Assembly (NCBI GenBank): GCA_023953835.1
Contig: JAMLJB010000001.1
Span: 3,135,501 to 3,199,500 of the forward strand
DNA: 64,000 nt
Source: Rhizobiaceae bacterium
GTDB taxonomy: Bacteria; Pseudomonadota; Alphaproteobacteria; Rhizobiales; Rhizobiaceae
Reading direction: 5' to 3'
Shown here: positions 51,628 through 63,457 of the stretch, piece by piece
Layout of the letters: every line of letters starts with the position of its first letter
Numbering within the stretch: position 1 is the stretch's first letter
The notes under the pieces: model-generated
The model's database searches: none
The model's input: only the letters and a program-made list of their open reading frames with translations
Told to the model about the DNA's origin: nothing
Translations under genes and position numbers: made by a program

Positions 51628-53520
51628 TCAGAAGGTCAATGCACGGTCGATTGCGGCCTGGTTGATCTCGACATCGTATTCGGCACGCAGGCGCGACACC
51701 AGTTGATCGATCAGGTCGTTGGCCATGCCGCCCGCGAATGTCTGGCGCGCATCGTCGGGAATACCGGATGCATCCGCGTCGGCGGGCTCGATGGACTCCA
51801 CCACCTGGAACACGACGCGGGATGAGCCATCGGGACCCTCGAATGCGCCGGTTTCGCCCTGCGCGACGCCGAATGCGGCCGCAACGCCCGGCTGGCCGAA
51901 ATCCGGATCGTTGCTGTCGCGCTTCAGCCCGCGCTTGGTCTGCTTTTCGAGGCCAAGTTCAGCAGCAACCGCATCCGGCGTGGCCCCATCCTTGATCTTC
52001 TTTGCGGCTTCGTCGGCTTTCGCCTGAAGCCGCGTCGCGGCCTGTTCCGACTTCCAGTCGGCGACCACCCGGTCCTTGACCTCATCGAGCGTGCGGTCGT
52101 GCGCCGCGTCCACGGACTCGACCTCGTAGAACACAAAGCCTGAACTTCCGACATTGATCGGCTGGTTGTCGGCCTTCACGTCGGCCTCAAAAGCGCCTGC
52201 CAGAAGGTCCGCCGAACCCGGAATATCATCGATCACCGTGCCGTCGGGGCGCTTGCCCTGACGGTCGACCGCATCGATGGTCACGACCTTCAGCTTGAGC
52301 TGCTGCGCCGCATCCGCCATCGATGCGCCGCCCGCGCGCGCATCCTCATAGGAATCGTGAACGTCAAGCAGGATGCGGTTGGCCTCCGCCAAAGCAATGT
52401 CCTTGCGGATTTCGTCTCTCACCTCGTCCAGCGACCTGACCGCCTGCGGCGTGATCGCGCTGACGCGCACAATAACCGGCCCGAAAGTGCCAGCGACGAC
52501 ATCGCTCGCCTGATTTGCCTGCAAGGCGAAGGCCGCGTCGGCAACTGCCTTGTCGGGAATCTGTTCCCTGGTCAGTGTTCCGAGCGCCACGTCCGAAGCC
52601 TGCTTGTTCTGGTCGGCTACTGCCTGGTCGAAGGATTTCGTGCCCGCCTTGAGTTCGTCGCTAACCCTGCGTGCCTCTTCTTCCGAAGCGAACACAAGCT
52701 GATCGACCGTGCGTGTCTCCGGCGTCGTGAATTTCGACTTGTTGGCCTCGTAGTCGTCCGAAACCTGCTGGTCGGTGACGGCGGTCGTATCGGCGATGTC
52801 CTCGGGTTCGAGCTTCACATAGGAAATCTTGCGGTATTCAGGCGCGGCATATTTGGCCTTGTTCGCCTCGAACCATTTGGAAAGCGCATCCGCCGCCGGT
52901 TCCTCGACAGGCTCGACCAGCGAGCGGGGCAGGGTGATGTAGTCGACGGTCCTGCCCTCGCCGCGATAAAGCGCGACGGCGGTGAGGAAGGCGGCGGGAA
53001 CCTGCATTCCGTTGCTCGCGGCATCCACGATCTGGAGCCGCACCGCTTCATTCGCCCGCGTGTCGAAATAATTCTGCGGCGACATTCCGACCTGGCGCAG
53101 CACATAGTCGAACTGCTGGCGGTCGAAGCGCCCGTCAGGTCCACGGAAGGCAGGATCCTCGGCGGTCAGCGTGGCGATACGGTCCTTGGAAAGTCCCAGC
53201 CCCAGCCTGCGCGCCTGCTCGCTGAGCACGGCTCCGCCGACAAGGCTGCCGAGCACCTGCTGCGGCAGGCCCAGCATCTTTGCCTGTTCCGGCGTGAGCC
53301 TCGTTCCGAACTGCTGTGACATCTGCGAGATGGCGCGGTCATAAGCGAGGCGATATTCGGTGGGGCTGACGGATGTGTCGCCGACCGATATGACGGAACC
53401 CATCGACGGGCTGTTGGCAAGCTGTCCGCTCACGCCCCATCCGACAAAGCTCACGACCAGGATAATGAACAGGAATTTGGCAATCCAGGTCTGGGCTGCA
53501 TTGCGCAGTGAATCAAGCAT
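51628..53520 (-). CDS. ppiD: Periplasmic chaperone/peptidyl-prolyl isomerase PpiD (SurA-like)
   Basis: 630 residues. One N-terminal transmembrane anchor ([20 protein letters not shown]), then a SurA_N-type helical chaperone region ([40 protein letters not shown]). A parvulin-type domain lies at about 240-360 ([35 protein letters not shown]). The C-terminal half repeats chaperone-like segments. It assists folding of exported proteins at the periplasmic face of the inner membrane. This family is regularly found next to tpiA and trpD in rhizobia. Catalytic isomerase activity is often weak in such PpiD proteins. Confidence 0.9.
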   Translation of the reverse strand: MLDSLRNAAQTWIAKFLFIILVVSFVGWGVSGQLANSPSMGSVISVGDTSVSPTEYRLAYDRAISQMSQQFGTRLTPEQAKMLGLPQQVLGSLVGGAVLSEQARRLGLGLSKDRIATLTAEDPAFRGPDGRFDRQQFDYVLRQVGMSPQNYFDTRANEAVRLQIVDAASNGMQVPAAFLTAVALYRGEGRTVDYITLPRSLVEPVEEPAADALSKWFEANKAKYAAPEYRKISYVKLEPEDIADTTAVTDQQVSDDYEANKSKFTTPETRTVDQLVFASEEEARRVSDELKAGTKSFDQAVADQNKQASDVALGTLTREQIPDKAVADAAFALQANQASDVVAGTFGPVIVRVSAITPQAVRSLDEVRDEIRKDIALAEANRILLDVHDSYEDARAGGASMADAAQQLKLKVVTIDAVDRQGKRPDGTVIDDIPGSADLLAGAFEADVKADNQPINVGSSGFVFYEVESVDAAHDRTLDEVKDRVVADWKSEQAATRLQAKADEAAKKIKDGATPDAVAAELGLEKQTKRGLKRDSNDPDFGQPGVAAAFGVAQGETGAFEGPDGSSRVVFQVVESIEPADADASGIPDDARQTFAGGMANDLIDQLVSRLRAEYDVEINQAAIDRALTF

Positions 53521-53670
53521 CCGGCGATTTCCGTTCCAACCTCAACATGGGCGCGGCCGGTTCCGACCGCATCGAGCAACCGCAAATAGCGCCCTTGGCG
53601 CGCAGTGTCGATTGCTTTGTGTCCGCTTTTTGGTAGGGAGGTCACGTTGCTGAATGAGGAGATACCGCTC

Positions 53671-54435
53671 GTGACCACTGCAATTCGCCCGCTCGTCGCC
53701 GGTAACTGGAAGATGAACGGCACCAGCGCGTCGATGCCGGAGCTTATCGCGATCGGCAAGGCGTTCACGCACGGGTTCGACGTGCAGGTCGAAGCGCTGA
53801 TCTGTCCGCCTGCCACGCTTGTCGCGCGCGCCCATGACGCGCTGTCGTCGACGCCCGTGCGAGTCGGGGGGCAGGATTGCGCGATTGCGGAAAGCGGGGC
53901 ACATACCGGCGACATTTCCGCAGAGATGCTAAAGGATGCGGGCGCGAGCTTCGCGATCGTCGGCCATTCCGAGCGGCGCACCGACCATGGCGAAACCAAC
54001 GAGATCGTCCATGCAAAGGCTGAGGCCGCATGGCGCGCCGGTCTGATCGCGATCATCTGCATCGGCGAAACGCAGGGTCAGAGGGAGCGCGGGCTGACGC
54101 TCGATGTGCTGACGGCGCAGATCGAGGGCTCGGTGCCTGCCGGCGCCGTTCCCGCGAACACGGTCGTCGCCTATGAGCCCGTGTGGGCGATCGGCACCGG
54201 GCTGACGCCGACCATTCCCGACGTCGCCGAAGCGCATGCGCATATTCGCGCCGAGCTTGTGCGCCGGCTGGGTCAGGAAGCCGACGCGATGCGGATTCTC
54301 TATGGCGGCTCCGTGAAGCCTTCCAACGCAGCCGAATTGCTCGCCGTCGAAAATGTCAACGGCGCGCTCGTCGGTGGCGCCAGCCTCAAGGCATCGGACT
54401 TCCTGGGCATCGCCGAATCCTACCGTCCGGCGTGA
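53671..54435 (+). CDS. tpiA: Triosephosphate isomerase
   Basis: Interconverts dihydroxyacetone phosphate and glyceraldehyde 3-phosphate. 254 residues from the GTG at 53671, chosen because GAGGAG lies 9 bases upstream and the protein then starts [20 protein letters not shown] as in relatives; earlier frames add non-family residues. Catalytic Lys14 (NWKMNG), the histidine of IVGHSERR and the glutamate of [11 protein letters not shown] are all present, as is the phosphate-binding [10 protein letters not shown]. Divergent from ppiD. Confidence 0.96.
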   Translation: MTTAIRPLVAGNWKMNGTSASMPELIAIGKAFTHGFDVQVEALICPPATLVARAHDALSSTPVRVGGQDCAIAESGAHTGDISAEMLKDAGASFAIVGHSERRTDHGETNEIVHAKAEAAWRAGLIAIICIGETQGQRERGLTLDVLTAQIEGSVPAGAVPANTVVAYEPVWAIGTGLTPTIPDVAEAHAHIRAELVRRLGQEADAMRILYGGSVKPSNAAELLAVENVNGALVGGASLKASDFLGIAESYRPA

Positions 54436-54577
54436 TTGTGCCTGGTCGGGGCGTTGCAACTTGCGTGCGTTGCCCCATATGTCGGGTTGGGCTTGGAAAT
54501 GCCCACAAAGCATTGTAAGGAGCCGCCTTCCGCGCGCTGAGGCTCGCACCGGCAGCTAAAACCGTCAGGCAGTATTC

Positions 54578-55021
54578 ATGGAAACCGTAGTCATCGTCAT
54601 TCATCTGATGATCGTCGTCGCACTCGTCGGCGTTGTGCTTTTGCAACGTTCGGAGGGCGGTGGGCTGGGCATCGGCGGCGGTTCCGGTTTCATGACCGCG
54701 CGCGGCGCGGCAAATGCGCTGACGCGCACGACCGCCATACTGGCGGCGGCGTTTTTCATCTCCTCGCTCGCGCTGTCGGTCCTTGCCCGCTACTACACCG
54801 AACGCCCGACCGACATTCTCGACCGGCTGCCCGCGCAGACCGAACAGGGCGCGCCCGCCAATCGCGGCGTCCTCGACCAGCTTGGCGGCTCGTCGACCAC
54901 GACGCCCGCGACCGGCGAAAGCCAGCCCGCCGCACCGACGGGCGAAGCGCCCGCGCCTGCCGCGCCGGCTCAGGAGACTGCTCCGGCACAACCGGCTGCT
55001 CCGGCCGTTCCAAACAACTGA
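54578..55021 (+). CDS. secG: Preprotein translocase subunit SecG
   Basis: Small inner-membrane subunit of the SecYEG channel. 147 residues. Two transmembrane helices (VVIVIHLMIVVALVGVVLLQ and TAILAAAFFISSLALSVLAR) flank the conserved cytoplasmic loop RSEGGGLGIGGGSGFMTARG. The C-terminal 60 residues are a low-complexity Ala/Pro/Thr tail, common in rhizobial SecG. Follows tpiA by 142 bp on the same strand; the tpiA-secG-pyrG order is typical for the group. Confidence 0.96.
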   Translation: METVVIVIHLMIVVALVGVVLLQRSEGGGLGIGGGSGFMTARGAANALTRTTAILAAAFFISSLALSVLARYYTERPTDILDRLPAQTEQGAPANRGVLDQLGGSSTTTPATGESQPAAPTGEAPAPAAPAQETAPAQPAAPAVPNN

Positions 55022-55139
55022 GACGTCTCGCTTAACGAAAGTGCAACTCCTTTCGCGCTTGCTGTTGTGAGGAGAACACACTTCGCAATAAAGCTGCGGT
55101 ATCAAGCGCTTGTGAGCGGCCTGTGATGGGTGCATCTTC

Positions 55140-55168
55140 TTGAGCACCGGAGCGGTGAATCGTATAGG
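55140..55168 (+). promoter_or_regulatory. Probable promoter of the L,D-transpeptidase gene
   Basis: TTGAGC at 55140-55145, 17-base spacer, TATAGG at 55163-55168, 65 bp before the ATG. Close to the housekeeping consensus. Prediction only. Confidence 0.45.
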
Positions 55169-55233
55169 TCTATTTGGTGGCGGTTAGGCAGAGACGGTCT
55201 GTCTACGCTTGGGAAAATATCAGGATCGGCAAA

Positions 55234-56274
55234 ATGCTTTCTCGTAGCCTTCTAGCAATGGGCCTGGGCCTGGGTTTGGTGCTCGGCTCTTCGTCAATCA
55301 CGATTGCGCAATCTGCAAAACCGGAAACGACATCGGCCATCGTGCAGAAGCCGGTGGTCAAGAAGAAAACTGAAAAGAAGGTTTCGACCAAGCCCAAGCA
55401 GACTGTGAAGGCCGACACCAAGACGAAATCCAAGAAGCCGCCCGCCGGCGAAACGCAGGAAGCGGCCAAGCCGAAGGGTTTTCTGGCGGTGCTCTTCGGC
55501 TCGCAGAAGCCGAAGGACCCGCAAGCCCAGGCCGCGAAGGCCGAACCGGCTCCTTCGAAGAAGTTTATATTCACGAACAAGACCCAGCTTCCCGCGCTCA
55601 ACCCGATTACCCCGGTGCAGCCTGTCGCGCTGACCCCGGAGGTCACGGAAGTCATGGCCAACGGCAACAATGGCGAGTTGCGCAGCGAGGACGTCACCAA
55701 GGGTGGGTTCATGGCTTCGCTCTTCGGGGAGGAGGATCAGTACCTTCCCCAGACGCGCGCGCTGGACAATGCCCTGCGCGCCAAGGAAGCCAACAAGAAA
55801 TTCCGTCCGAAGCCCGAATATGAACCGCAGATCGTGTCGTTCTCCGGCTATCCGCGCGGCACCATCGTGATCGATACGGCAAACCACTTCCTCTACCTCG
55901 TCGAGGGGCTTGGCAGCGCCCGCCGCTACGGCATCGCCGTCGGCAAGGAAGGGCTGCAATACAAGGGCAGTGTGCGCGTTGGCGACAAGCAGGAATGGCC
56001 GCGCTGGATTCCGACCAAGGAAATGCAGGAGCGCGAGCCGAGCAAGTATGGCCAGTACAAGGACGGCATGGCCGGTGGTGGCCAGAACCCGCTCGGCGCG
56101 CGCGCCATCTACCTCTATGACGGCAGGAAGGACACGCATCTGCGTATCCACGGCACCATCGCGCCGCAGACCATCGGCACCAATTCCTCGAACGGCTGCT
56201 TCCGCATGATCAACGACCACGTCATCGACCTGTACCGTCGCGTCAAGGTCGGCACCAACGTCGTCGTGCTCTGA
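55234..56274 (+). CDS. L,D-transpeptidase (YkuD domain)
   Basis: Periplasmic enzyme family forming 3-3 peptidoglycan cross-links or attaching outer-membrane proteins to the wall. 346 residues from the ATG at 55234, which gives a clean signal peptide (MLSRSLLAMGLGLGLVLGSS, cleavage near TIAQS); the upstream extension would spoil it. A Lys/Pro/Thr-rich linker covers about 30-130. The YkuD domain is C-terminal, with TIVIDTANHFLYLVEGLGSA and the active site HGTIAPQTIGTNSSNGCFRM (His and the SNGC cysteine). Ends with a terminator. Between secG and pyrG; substrate specificity cannot be read. Confidence 0.9.
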   Translation: MLSRSLLAMGLGLGLVLGSSSITIAQSAKPETTSAIVQKPVVKKKTEKKVSTKPKQTVKADTKTKSKKPPAGETQEAAKPKGFLAVLFGSQKPKDPQAQAAKAEPAPSKKFIFTNKTQLPALNPITPVQPVALTPEVTEVMANGNNGELRSEDVTKGGFMASLFGEEDQYLPQTRALDNALRAKEANKKFRPKPEYEPQIVSFSGYPRGTIVIDTANHFLYLVEGLGSARRYGIAVGKEGLQYKGSVRVGDKQEWPRWIPTKEMQEREPSKYGQYKDGMAGGGQNPLGARAIYLYDGRKDTHLRIHGTIAPQTIGTNSSNGCFRMINDHVIDLYRRVKVGTNVVVL

Positions 56275-56292
56275 TATACAAGGCTGTATGTT

Positions 56293-56330
56293 CAAAACGC
56301 CGGTCCTTTGGGATCGGCGTTTTGTTTTTT
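56293..56330 (+). terminator. Rho-independent terminator after the L,D-transpeptidase gene
   Basis: CAAAACGCCGGTCC (56293-56306), loop TTTG, GGATCGGCGTTTTG (56311-56324), then TTTTTT. A 14-bp stem with one G-U pair. Confidence 0.85.
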
Positions 56331-56402
56331 CGTCCACCGGCTCCGTTGGAAAAGCGCGGCGTCACCATTTTTCTTCTGGCGGAATCAACTTCGCCGCGAT
56401 AA

Positions 56403-58043
<1,641 letters not shown>

Positions 58044-58044
58044 T

Positions 58045-58875
58045 TTAGCGGATCAGGTGCTTGGTGATCCGGCGCTCCACCCAGTCAATGACGTGACGCA
58101 GCATTTCGACCATGGTGAGGTAGATGATCGCCGCCCAGATATAGGTCTGGAAGTCGAAGCTTCGCGAGAAAGCGCGCCGCGTTTCGCCCATCAGGTCGTA
58201 AACGGTGATGATCGACACGATGGCCGAGCCCTTGATCATCAGGATCAGCTCGTTGCCATATGGCCGCAGCCCCACGATCATTGCCTGCGGCGCGATGATC
58301 TTGCGCATGGTCTGCCATTTCGACAGGCCGAGCGCCGCAGCACCTTCCCACTGGCCGCGGGGAATGCTCTGGATCGCGCCGCGCAGGATTTCGGCCTGAT
58401 AGGCCGCGGTGTTGAGCGAAAACGCCAGTATGGCGCAATACCACGCCTCCCTCAGGAAGCCCCAAAGACCAAGCGCCTCCAGTTGCGGGCGGAATGAGCC
58501 GAGCCCGTAATAGATCAGGAAGGTCTGTGCCAGAAGCGGCGTGCCGCGAAAGAAATAGACATAGGCATAGGCCAGCGCCGAGGCGATGCGATTTTTGGAC
58601 ATGCGTCCGTAGGCGATGGGTATGGAAAGCAGCCCGCCGAGGATCATGGAAATGACCACGAGCCTTATCGTCACCCACAGGCCCTGCATGTATTTCGGCG
58701 CGTAGTTGGTGAAAAGCTCGGGGTTCCACCTGCCGGCAAGGTAAACGATCAGAACGACGCCGATCACCGCCCAGAAGGCGAGAAACGCAGCCCCCGCGAT
58801 GCGGGCGGCATTCCACGGGCGCGGCTGCGCCGGAGGGCGCTCAATTGCATCGCTGACCTGGCTGGCAAGGCTCAT
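58045..58875 (-). CDS. Amino-acid ABC transporter permease (HisM type)
   Basis: 276 residues, inner-membrane subunit of a polar or basic amino-acid importer. About five or six transmembrane segments; the inner-membrane component loop EILRGAIQSIPRGQWEGAAA with LGLSKWQTMRKIIAPQAM contacts the ATPase. A 50-residue cytoplasmic N-terminal lead precedes the first helix. Overlaps the other permease gene by 4 bases. The specific amino acid is inferred from the arginine/lysine/ornithine-like binding protein encoded upstream. Confidence 0.92.
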   Translation of the reverse strand: MSLASQVSDAIERPPAQPRPWNAARIAGAAFLAFWAVIGVVLIVYLAGRWNPELFTNYAPKYMQGLWVTIRLVVISMILGGLLSIPIAYGRMSKNRIASALAYAYVYFFRGTPLLAQTFLIYYGLGSFRPQLEALGLWGFLREAWYCAILAFSLNTAAYQAEILRGAIQSIPRGQWEGAAALGLSKWQTMRKIIAPQAMIVGLRPYGNELILMIKGSAIVSIITVYDLMGETRRAFSRSFDFQTYIWAAIIYLTMVEMLRHVIDWVERRITKHLIR

Positions 58876-59564
58876 CGGCTTGCCTCCCGCTTGTTGGTCC
58901 AGCGCTCAATTCCGCCGATGCCCACGGAGGAAACAATCGCCAGCACCAGATAGACGAGGCACGCGAATCCGAAAAAGAGGAACGGCGCCTTGGTGACGCG
59001 GGCTGCGATGCTGGTCTCGCGCAAAATGTCGGAAAGGCCGATGGCCGACACCAGAGAGGTGTCTTTCAGGAGGATCAGCCAGAGATTGGTCAGGCCGGGC
59101 AGGGCGATGCGTATGAGTTGTGGAAGGATGATGAACCGCATGGTCCGCAAATGAGAAAGGCCGACAGCGTAACCACCCTCATATTGCCCGCGCGGGATTG
59201 CCCTAAACGCCGAAAGGAACACCTCGCTGGCATAGGACGAGAACACGAATGCCAGCGCCACCATGCCCGCCGCGAAACTCGTCACCTGGTCGCCGCCATT
59301 GGGGAACAGATAGGTGAACAGCGGTAGCGCCACGCCGAAATAGATGAGGAACAGTGTCAGCAGTTCGGGAAGGCCGCGAAAGATGGTGGTGTAGACATTG
59401 CCCGCCATGCGCAGCGTCGGCTCCGCCGATTGTTTCGCAAGCGCGATCAGGAAACCGAGCGCCAGCCCGACGGGCAGAGTTGCGAGCGCCAGCGAAACGG
59501 TCACGAGCACACCGCTCATGATCTCGTCGAGCCAGCCGTTCGGCCCCCAGCTTAAAAGCGTCAT
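58872..59564 (-). CDS. Amino-acid ABC transporter permease (HisQ type)
   Basis: 230 residues, second membrane subunit of the importer. Transmembrane start VLVTVSLALATLPVGLALGF; the ATPase-coupling loop reads EVFLSAFRAIPRGQYEGGYA then VGLSHLRTMRFIILPQLI. It forms a heterodimer with the HisM-type protein encoded 3' of it. Separated from the binding-protein gene by 80 bp containing a hairpin, which could set a lower expression level for the permeases. Confidence 0.92.
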   Translation of the reverse strand: MTLLSWGPNGWLDEIMSGVLVTVSLALATLPVGLALGFLIALAKQSAEPTLRMAGNVYTTIFRGLPELLTLFLIYFGVALPLFTYLFPNGGDQVTSFAAGMVALAFVFSSYASEVFLSAFRAIPRGQYEGGYAVGLSHLRTMRFIILPQLIRIALPGLTNLWLILLKDTSLVSAIGLSDILRETSIAARVTKAPFLFFGFACLVYLVLAIVSSVGIGGIERWTNKREASR

Positions 59565-59605
59565 TACGACTGTTCCCCTTGGTCGTTGCGCTTATTTTGA
59601 TAGAA

Positions 59606-59631
59606 GAACGGCGGCTCAAAGGCCGCCGTTC
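59606..59631. other. Intercistronic hairpin between binding protein and permease genes
   Basis: GAACGGCGGC (59606-59615), loop TCAAAG, GCCGCCGTTC (59622-59631): a perfect 10-bp stem. On the minus strand no long U-run follows. Typical of ABC operons, where such hairpins stabilise the upstream binding-protein mRNA. Confidence 0.65.
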
Positions 59632-59644
59632 AAAAGCTTGAAAA

Positions 59645-60430
59645 TCAAGATCCTTCAGCGCCGTAGGCGTCGAACTTGAAGTATTTGTCGTTGATTTCCT
59701 TGTACTTTCCGTTTTCACGGATCGCCTTGATCGCCGCAGTGAATTCCTCGGCGAGCTTGTCGCCCTTGCGCACCGCGATGCCTGCGCCCGGCCCATGGAT
59801 CTCGACCACGGGCGTGATCGTGCCGATCAACTTGCAGCAGGCCTGGCCTTCCGGCGTGTCGAGGAAACCCTGCGTGACGATGATGTCGTCATTGATGGCG
59901 TCGAGCCTGCCATTGGCGAGGTCGGCATGCATTTCCTGCGCGGTCGGATAGGGTTTGATCTCACTGTCGGTATAGGTCGCTTCCGCATAGTTGAAGTGTG
60001 TCGTCCCGCCCTGGACGCCAATGCTCTTGCCGGCAAGGTCTTCCTTGGTCACGCCCTTGATGTCGCTGTCCTTGGGCGCGGCGATGGATGGCGGGGTGTT
60101 GTAATACTTTTCCGAGAAATCGACCTGCTGTTTGCGTTCATCGGTGATCGACATGGATGCGATGATGGCGTCGAACTTGCCGGCCTGAAGGGCAGGGATG
60201 ATGCCGTCCCAATCCTGCGTGACCCATTCACACTTCGCCTTCATCTGTTCGCAAAGGGCGTTGCCGATTTCGATGTCGAAGCCTTCCAGCTTCCCGTCGG
60301 CGGTCAGGTTGTTGAAGGGGGGATAGGCGCCTTCGGTGCCGAGTTTGATCGTGCGCTCCTGCGCCTGTGCGACGCCGATGGCCATGATGGCCGCGGTTGC
60401 CGCGAGTGCGAGTTTCAATGCAATTCGCAT
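59645..60430 (-). CDS. Basic amino-acid ABC transporter substrate-binding protein
   Basis: 261 residues from the ATG at 60428-60430. Signal peptide MRIALKLALAATAAIMAIGV, cleaved near AQAQ. Type II periplasmic fold of the SBP_bac_3 family (Lys/Arg/Orn or His): IKLGTEGAYPPFNNLTADGK, LEGFDIEIGNALCEQMKAKC, AGKFDAIIASMSITDERKQQ and IGVQGGTTHFNYAEATY. A 44-residue longer frame upstream would remove the signal peptide and is rejected. First gene of the transporter operon; no ATP-binding gene follows within the window. Confidence 0.93.
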   Translation of the reverse strand: MRIALKLALAATAAIMAIGVAQAQERTIKLGTEGAYPPFNNLTADGKLEGFDIEIGNALCEQMKAKCEWVTQDWDGIIPALQAGKFDAIIASMSITDERKQQVDFSEKYYNTPPSIAAPKDSDIKGVTKEDLAGKSIGVQGGTTHFNYAEATYTDSEIKPYPTAQEMHADLANGRLDAINDDIIVTQGFLDTPEGQACCKLIGTITPVVEIHGPGAGIAVRKGDKLAEEFTAAIKAIRENGKYKEINDKYFKFDAYGAEGS

Positions 60431-60604
60431 AATGTTCCTCTCTGTTGGACTTCGGTGACCGTCTTGCGGTCGCCCCGGTTCGGCGTTTCCGTCGCCCGGC
60501 TGAACCCGATACTCCCACTCTTTTTTGAAAAATTGCAACTGCAAAACAGCCGTGTGACGCAACCGCGGCTCAGGGAAAAGCCAGCTTTTTGGGATGACGT
60601 TGCG

Positions 60605-61120
60605 TCAACCGTTGCGTCGCAAACCGGCCCGTTGTTCGATGAACCGGGCGATCCCGGCGATGTCGTCGAGTTCGAATTGGGGAAGATCGGTGTCGCCGAC
60701 CGGATGATCGGAGGCAATGGCGACGATGGCCGGATCTGTCGGCGCGATTGGCGTCGTGTCCCTGGCGCCGAGCCGCCTGACTTCGATTTTGGCATGCGGC
60801 TCGCGCTTGAAGCCTTCAATCAGCACGAGATCGCACGGCGACAGCCGGTGCAGGATCGCGGCCAGCTCGGGTTCGCTTTCGTCGCGCAACTCGTGCATCA
60901 GCGCCCAGCGATTGCCGGAAACGATCGCCACCTCCGATGCTCCCGCCTGCCGGTGCCGGAACGAATCGGTGCCTTCCTTGTCGATGTCGAAGGCGTGGTG
61001 GGCATGCTTGATCGTCGAGATTTTCCAGCCGCGCCCGGTCAGTTCTGAAACAAGGCGCTCGACAAGCGTGGTCTTGCCTGAATTCTTCCAGCCCGTGATG
61101 CCGAATATCCGATTGGTCAT
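60605..61120 (-). CDS. mobB: Molybdopterin-guanine dinucleotide biosynthesis adaptor MobB
   Basis: 171 residues. GTP-binding P-loop protein that assists MobA. Walker A in IFGITGWKNSGKTTLVERLV; then STIKHAHHAFDIDKEGTDSF, the family's histidine-rich switch, and LVLIEGFKREPHAKIEV with the Walker B-like IEG. Overlaps the mobA stop by 4 bases, so the two are co-translated. Confidence 0.95.
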   Translation of the reverse strand: MTNRIFGITGWKNSGKTTLVERLVSELTGRGWKISTIKHAHHAFDIDKEGTDSFRHRQAGASEVAIVSGNRWALMHELRDESEPELAAILHRLSPCDLVLIEGFKREPHAKIEVRRLGARDTTPIAPTDPAIVAIASDHPVGDTDLPQFELDDIAGIARFIEQRAGLRRNG

Positions 61121-61746
61121 GGGCTGACCTTTTCCGCGAAGCGTTCGGCTTCGGCAAGGTCCTGCGGCGTGTTGATGTTGAAGAACGGGTCGACCTGCCG
61201 GTCGCCTGCGTCGGCGAGCGGGAAATCCACTCGCGCGATGCGATGCAGTTCAGCGTAGGCGAGCACGGAGCGATTTCCGCCCGCTTCGAGATGGGCGCGC
61301 AGATGCGCGGAAAGCCGTGTCGGCCAGAGTGCGAACACCGGATGCACCCGGCCGCCGCTCGACGCCATCGCGATGTCGTTTTCCGGCAGAGCCGCATTCA
61401 GCCGCTCGACCAGATCTGGCGGAAAAAACGGCGTGTCGCAGGCGGCGGTCGCCACATGGTCCGCGCCTTCCGTCGCCGCCCATTCCAGGCCCGCCAAAAT
61501 GCCCGCAAGCGGACCCGGAAAATCCGCGATGCCGTCTGGAATCGTGGGTCGACCCGCTGGCGCGAAATCCCGCATGCTTGCATTGCTGTTGACTGCGACA
61601 AGGGCAACTTGCGGCCGCAGGCGCGCAATCGTGCGGTCGAGCAGCGTCGCGCCCGCCAGTGTCACGAGTGCCTTGTCCGGGCCGTTCATCCGGGTCGAGC
61701 GCCCGCCCGCCAGAACGATGCCTGCGATGTTGCGCGAATGGTTCAT
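61117..61746 (-). CDS. mobA: Molybdenum cofactor guanylyltransferase MobA
   Basis: 209 residues. Attaches GMP to molybdopterin to form the MGD cofactor of DMSO-reductase-type enzymes. Nucleotide-binding signature IAGIVLAGGRSTRMNGPDKA; the metal-binding aspartate lies in VATAACDTPFFPPDLVERLN; FFNINTPQDLAEAERFA is near the C-terminus. Upstream of mobB, 27 bp after the moaA stop. Confidence 0.95.
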   Translation of the reverse strand: MNHSRNIAGIVLAGGRSTRMNGPDKALVTLAGATLLDRTIARLRPQVALVAVNSNASMRDFAPAGRPTIPDGIADFPGPLAGILAGLEWAATEGADHVATAACDTPFFPPDLVERLNAALPENDIAMASSGGRVHPVFALWPTRLSAHLRAHLEAGGNRSVLAYAELHRIARVDFPLADAGDRQVDPFFNINTPQDLAEAERFAEKVSP

Positions 61747-61773
61747 CGCATGCGGCTCACGAAACGGGCAGGA

Positions 61774-62769
61774 TCAGCCGCCGGTCACGCTCATATGCCG
61801 CGCGACAGCCGGACGGCGCGTGCGCCGGTCGATTATGAAATCATGGCCCTTCGGCTTGCGCCCTATGGCCTCGTCTATGGTCGCCGACAGAAGCTCGTTG
61901 CCCTCCGATGCCCGCAGCGGCGCGCGCAGGTCAGCCGCGTCGTCCTGGCCAAGGCACATATAGAGCGTGCCGGTGCAGGTGATGCGCACACGATTGCAGC
62001 TTTCGCAGAAATTGTGCGTCATCGGGGTTATGAACCCCAGCCGTCCATTGGTTTCCGCCACATGGACGTAGCGCGCCGGGCCGCCCGTCTTGAAGGGTAT
62101 GTCGGTGAAGGTGAAGCTGCCCTCCAGATTGGCCCGCAGCAGCGAGAGCGGCAGGTACTGGTCGGTGCGGTCGCCGTCTATATCGCCCATCGGCATGGTT
62201 TCGATCACGGTCAGGTCCATGCCGCGCCCGTGCGCCCAGCGCATCAGCGACGGCAGTTCCTCTTCGTTGAAGTTCTTCAGTGCAACCGCATTGATCTTGA
62301 CGTGGATGCCCGCGGCCTGCGCGGCGTCGATCCCCGCCTGCACGCGCGATAGATCGCCCCAGCGGGTTATCGTCCGGAACTTGTCGGGATCGAGCGTATC
62401 AAGCGACACGTTGATGCGTTTAACGCCGCATTCGGCCAGCTCGGCGGCAAAGCGCGCGAGCTGCGATCCGTTCGTGGTCAGCGTCAGTTCCTCGAGTTGC
62501 CCGCTTTCCAGATGCGCCGAAAGCTGGCGCACAAGGTGCATGATATTCTTGCGCACCAGCGGCTCGCCGCCGGTCAGGCGAAGCTTGCGCACGCCTTTCG
62601 CGATGAACACCCCGCAAAGGCGCTCAAGCTCTTCCAGCGAAAGCAGGTCCTTTTTCGGCAGGAATGTCATGTCCTCCGCCATGCAATAGGTGCAGCGGAA
62701 GTCGCAGCGGTCCGTCACGGAAACCCGCAGATAGGTGATGTCCCTGCCGAAGGGGTCGGTCATGCTCAT
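61774..62769 (-). CDS. moaA: GTP 3',8-cyclase MoaA
   Basis: Radical SAM enzyme that begins molybdenum cofactor synthesis from GTP. 331 residues from the ATG at 62767-62769 ([20 protein letters not shown]); a second ATG two codons later is possible and a longer upstream frame is not conserved. The SAM cluster cysteines are Cys22, Cys26 and Cys29 ([10 protein letters not shown]). The C-terminal GTP-binding cluster is [18 protein letters not shown]. It ends in the required GG (HMSVTGG). With mobA, mobB, moaC and moeA the window encodes much of the pathway. Confidence 0.96.
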   Translation of the reverse strand: MSMTDPFGRDITYLRVSVTDRCDFRCTYCMAEDMTFLPKKDLLSLEELERLCGVFIAKGVRKLRLTGGEPLVRKNIMHLVRQLSAHLESGQLEELTLTTNGSQLARFAAELAECGVKRINVSLDTLDPDKFRTITRWGDLSRVQAGIDAAQAAGIHVKINAVALKNFNEEELPSLMRWAHGRGMDLTVIETMPMGDIDGDRTDQYLPLSLLRANLEGSFTFTDIPFKTGGPARYVHVAETNGRLGFITPMTHNFCESCNRVRITCTGTLYMCLGQDDAADLRAPLRASEGNELLSATIDEAIGRKPKGHDFIIDRRTRRPAVARHMSVTGG

Positions 62770-62852
62770 CCGGCTAATGTCGTTCCTCCCCTTCGATGGT
62801 TCAAGCCATCGCGCGTCATGCTTTGGTTCATACAACAGTTCCGGGCGTTCCG

Positions 62853-63305
62853 TCACGTCGATGCTGCGCGGCCCGAAAGCGTGCCAACCGAGATGCGGTA
62901 GAAGATATGCACTTCCTCGTCCGACGGTATGGCCATCTCCGGCTTGAGCGCGCCCGGTTCCCACCAGTTCGCGTGCTTGCTGAGCAGCGACCACGCGTGA
63001 TCCCGCTCGATCTTCGAGCCGATCCGGTCCGGCAGTTCCTCGAAACGGCCCTCCGCCACGACGCTCTTCCAGCCGCGTTCACTGCCGAATTCCTCGACCA
63101 GCAGCGCGACGTTCGGGTTCTTGCGCATCATGTCGATCTTCCGGCCCCGCATCGAGAAGGAGTAGAAGAAATGGTTCCTGAACGCATAGTGGATCGGCAC
63201 GGCATAGGGGCGGTCGTCGACTGAACAGGCCAGCCGGGCAAGCCGGTGGGACTGGACGAAGTCCAGACACTCCACCTCGCTCATGGTCTTGATATGCAAC
63301 GTCAC
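62853..63305 (-). CDS. PPOX-fold flavin-binding protein
   Basis: 150 residues. Split-barrel fold of the pyridoxamine 5'-phosphate oxidase-like family ([60 protein letters not shown]). It lacks the C-terminal part of true PdxH, so it is more likely an FMN- or F420-type/haem-binding family member of unknown reaction. Monocistronic, minus strand. Confidence 0.85.
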   Translation of the reverse strand: MTLHIKTMSEVECLDFVQSHRLARLACSVDDRPYAVPIHYAFRNHFFYSFSMRGRKIDMMRKNPNVALLVEEFGSERGWKSVVAEGRFEELPDRIGSKIERDHAWSLLSKHANWWEPGALKPEMAIPSDEEVHIFYRISVGTLSGRAAST

Positions 63306-63457
63306 GCTCCTCCATTTCAGGCGCTGGGCCGAAACAAATTATGTCACAAATCGCAGCGTGTCAGAAGGTGACGCATCGCCGCTTCTCCAGCGGTTTGCAC
63401 TTGCCGCAGAGCCTTCGCTGTTGCAACAAGGCGTAACTCAAGTCAGGCCCGAACCTC

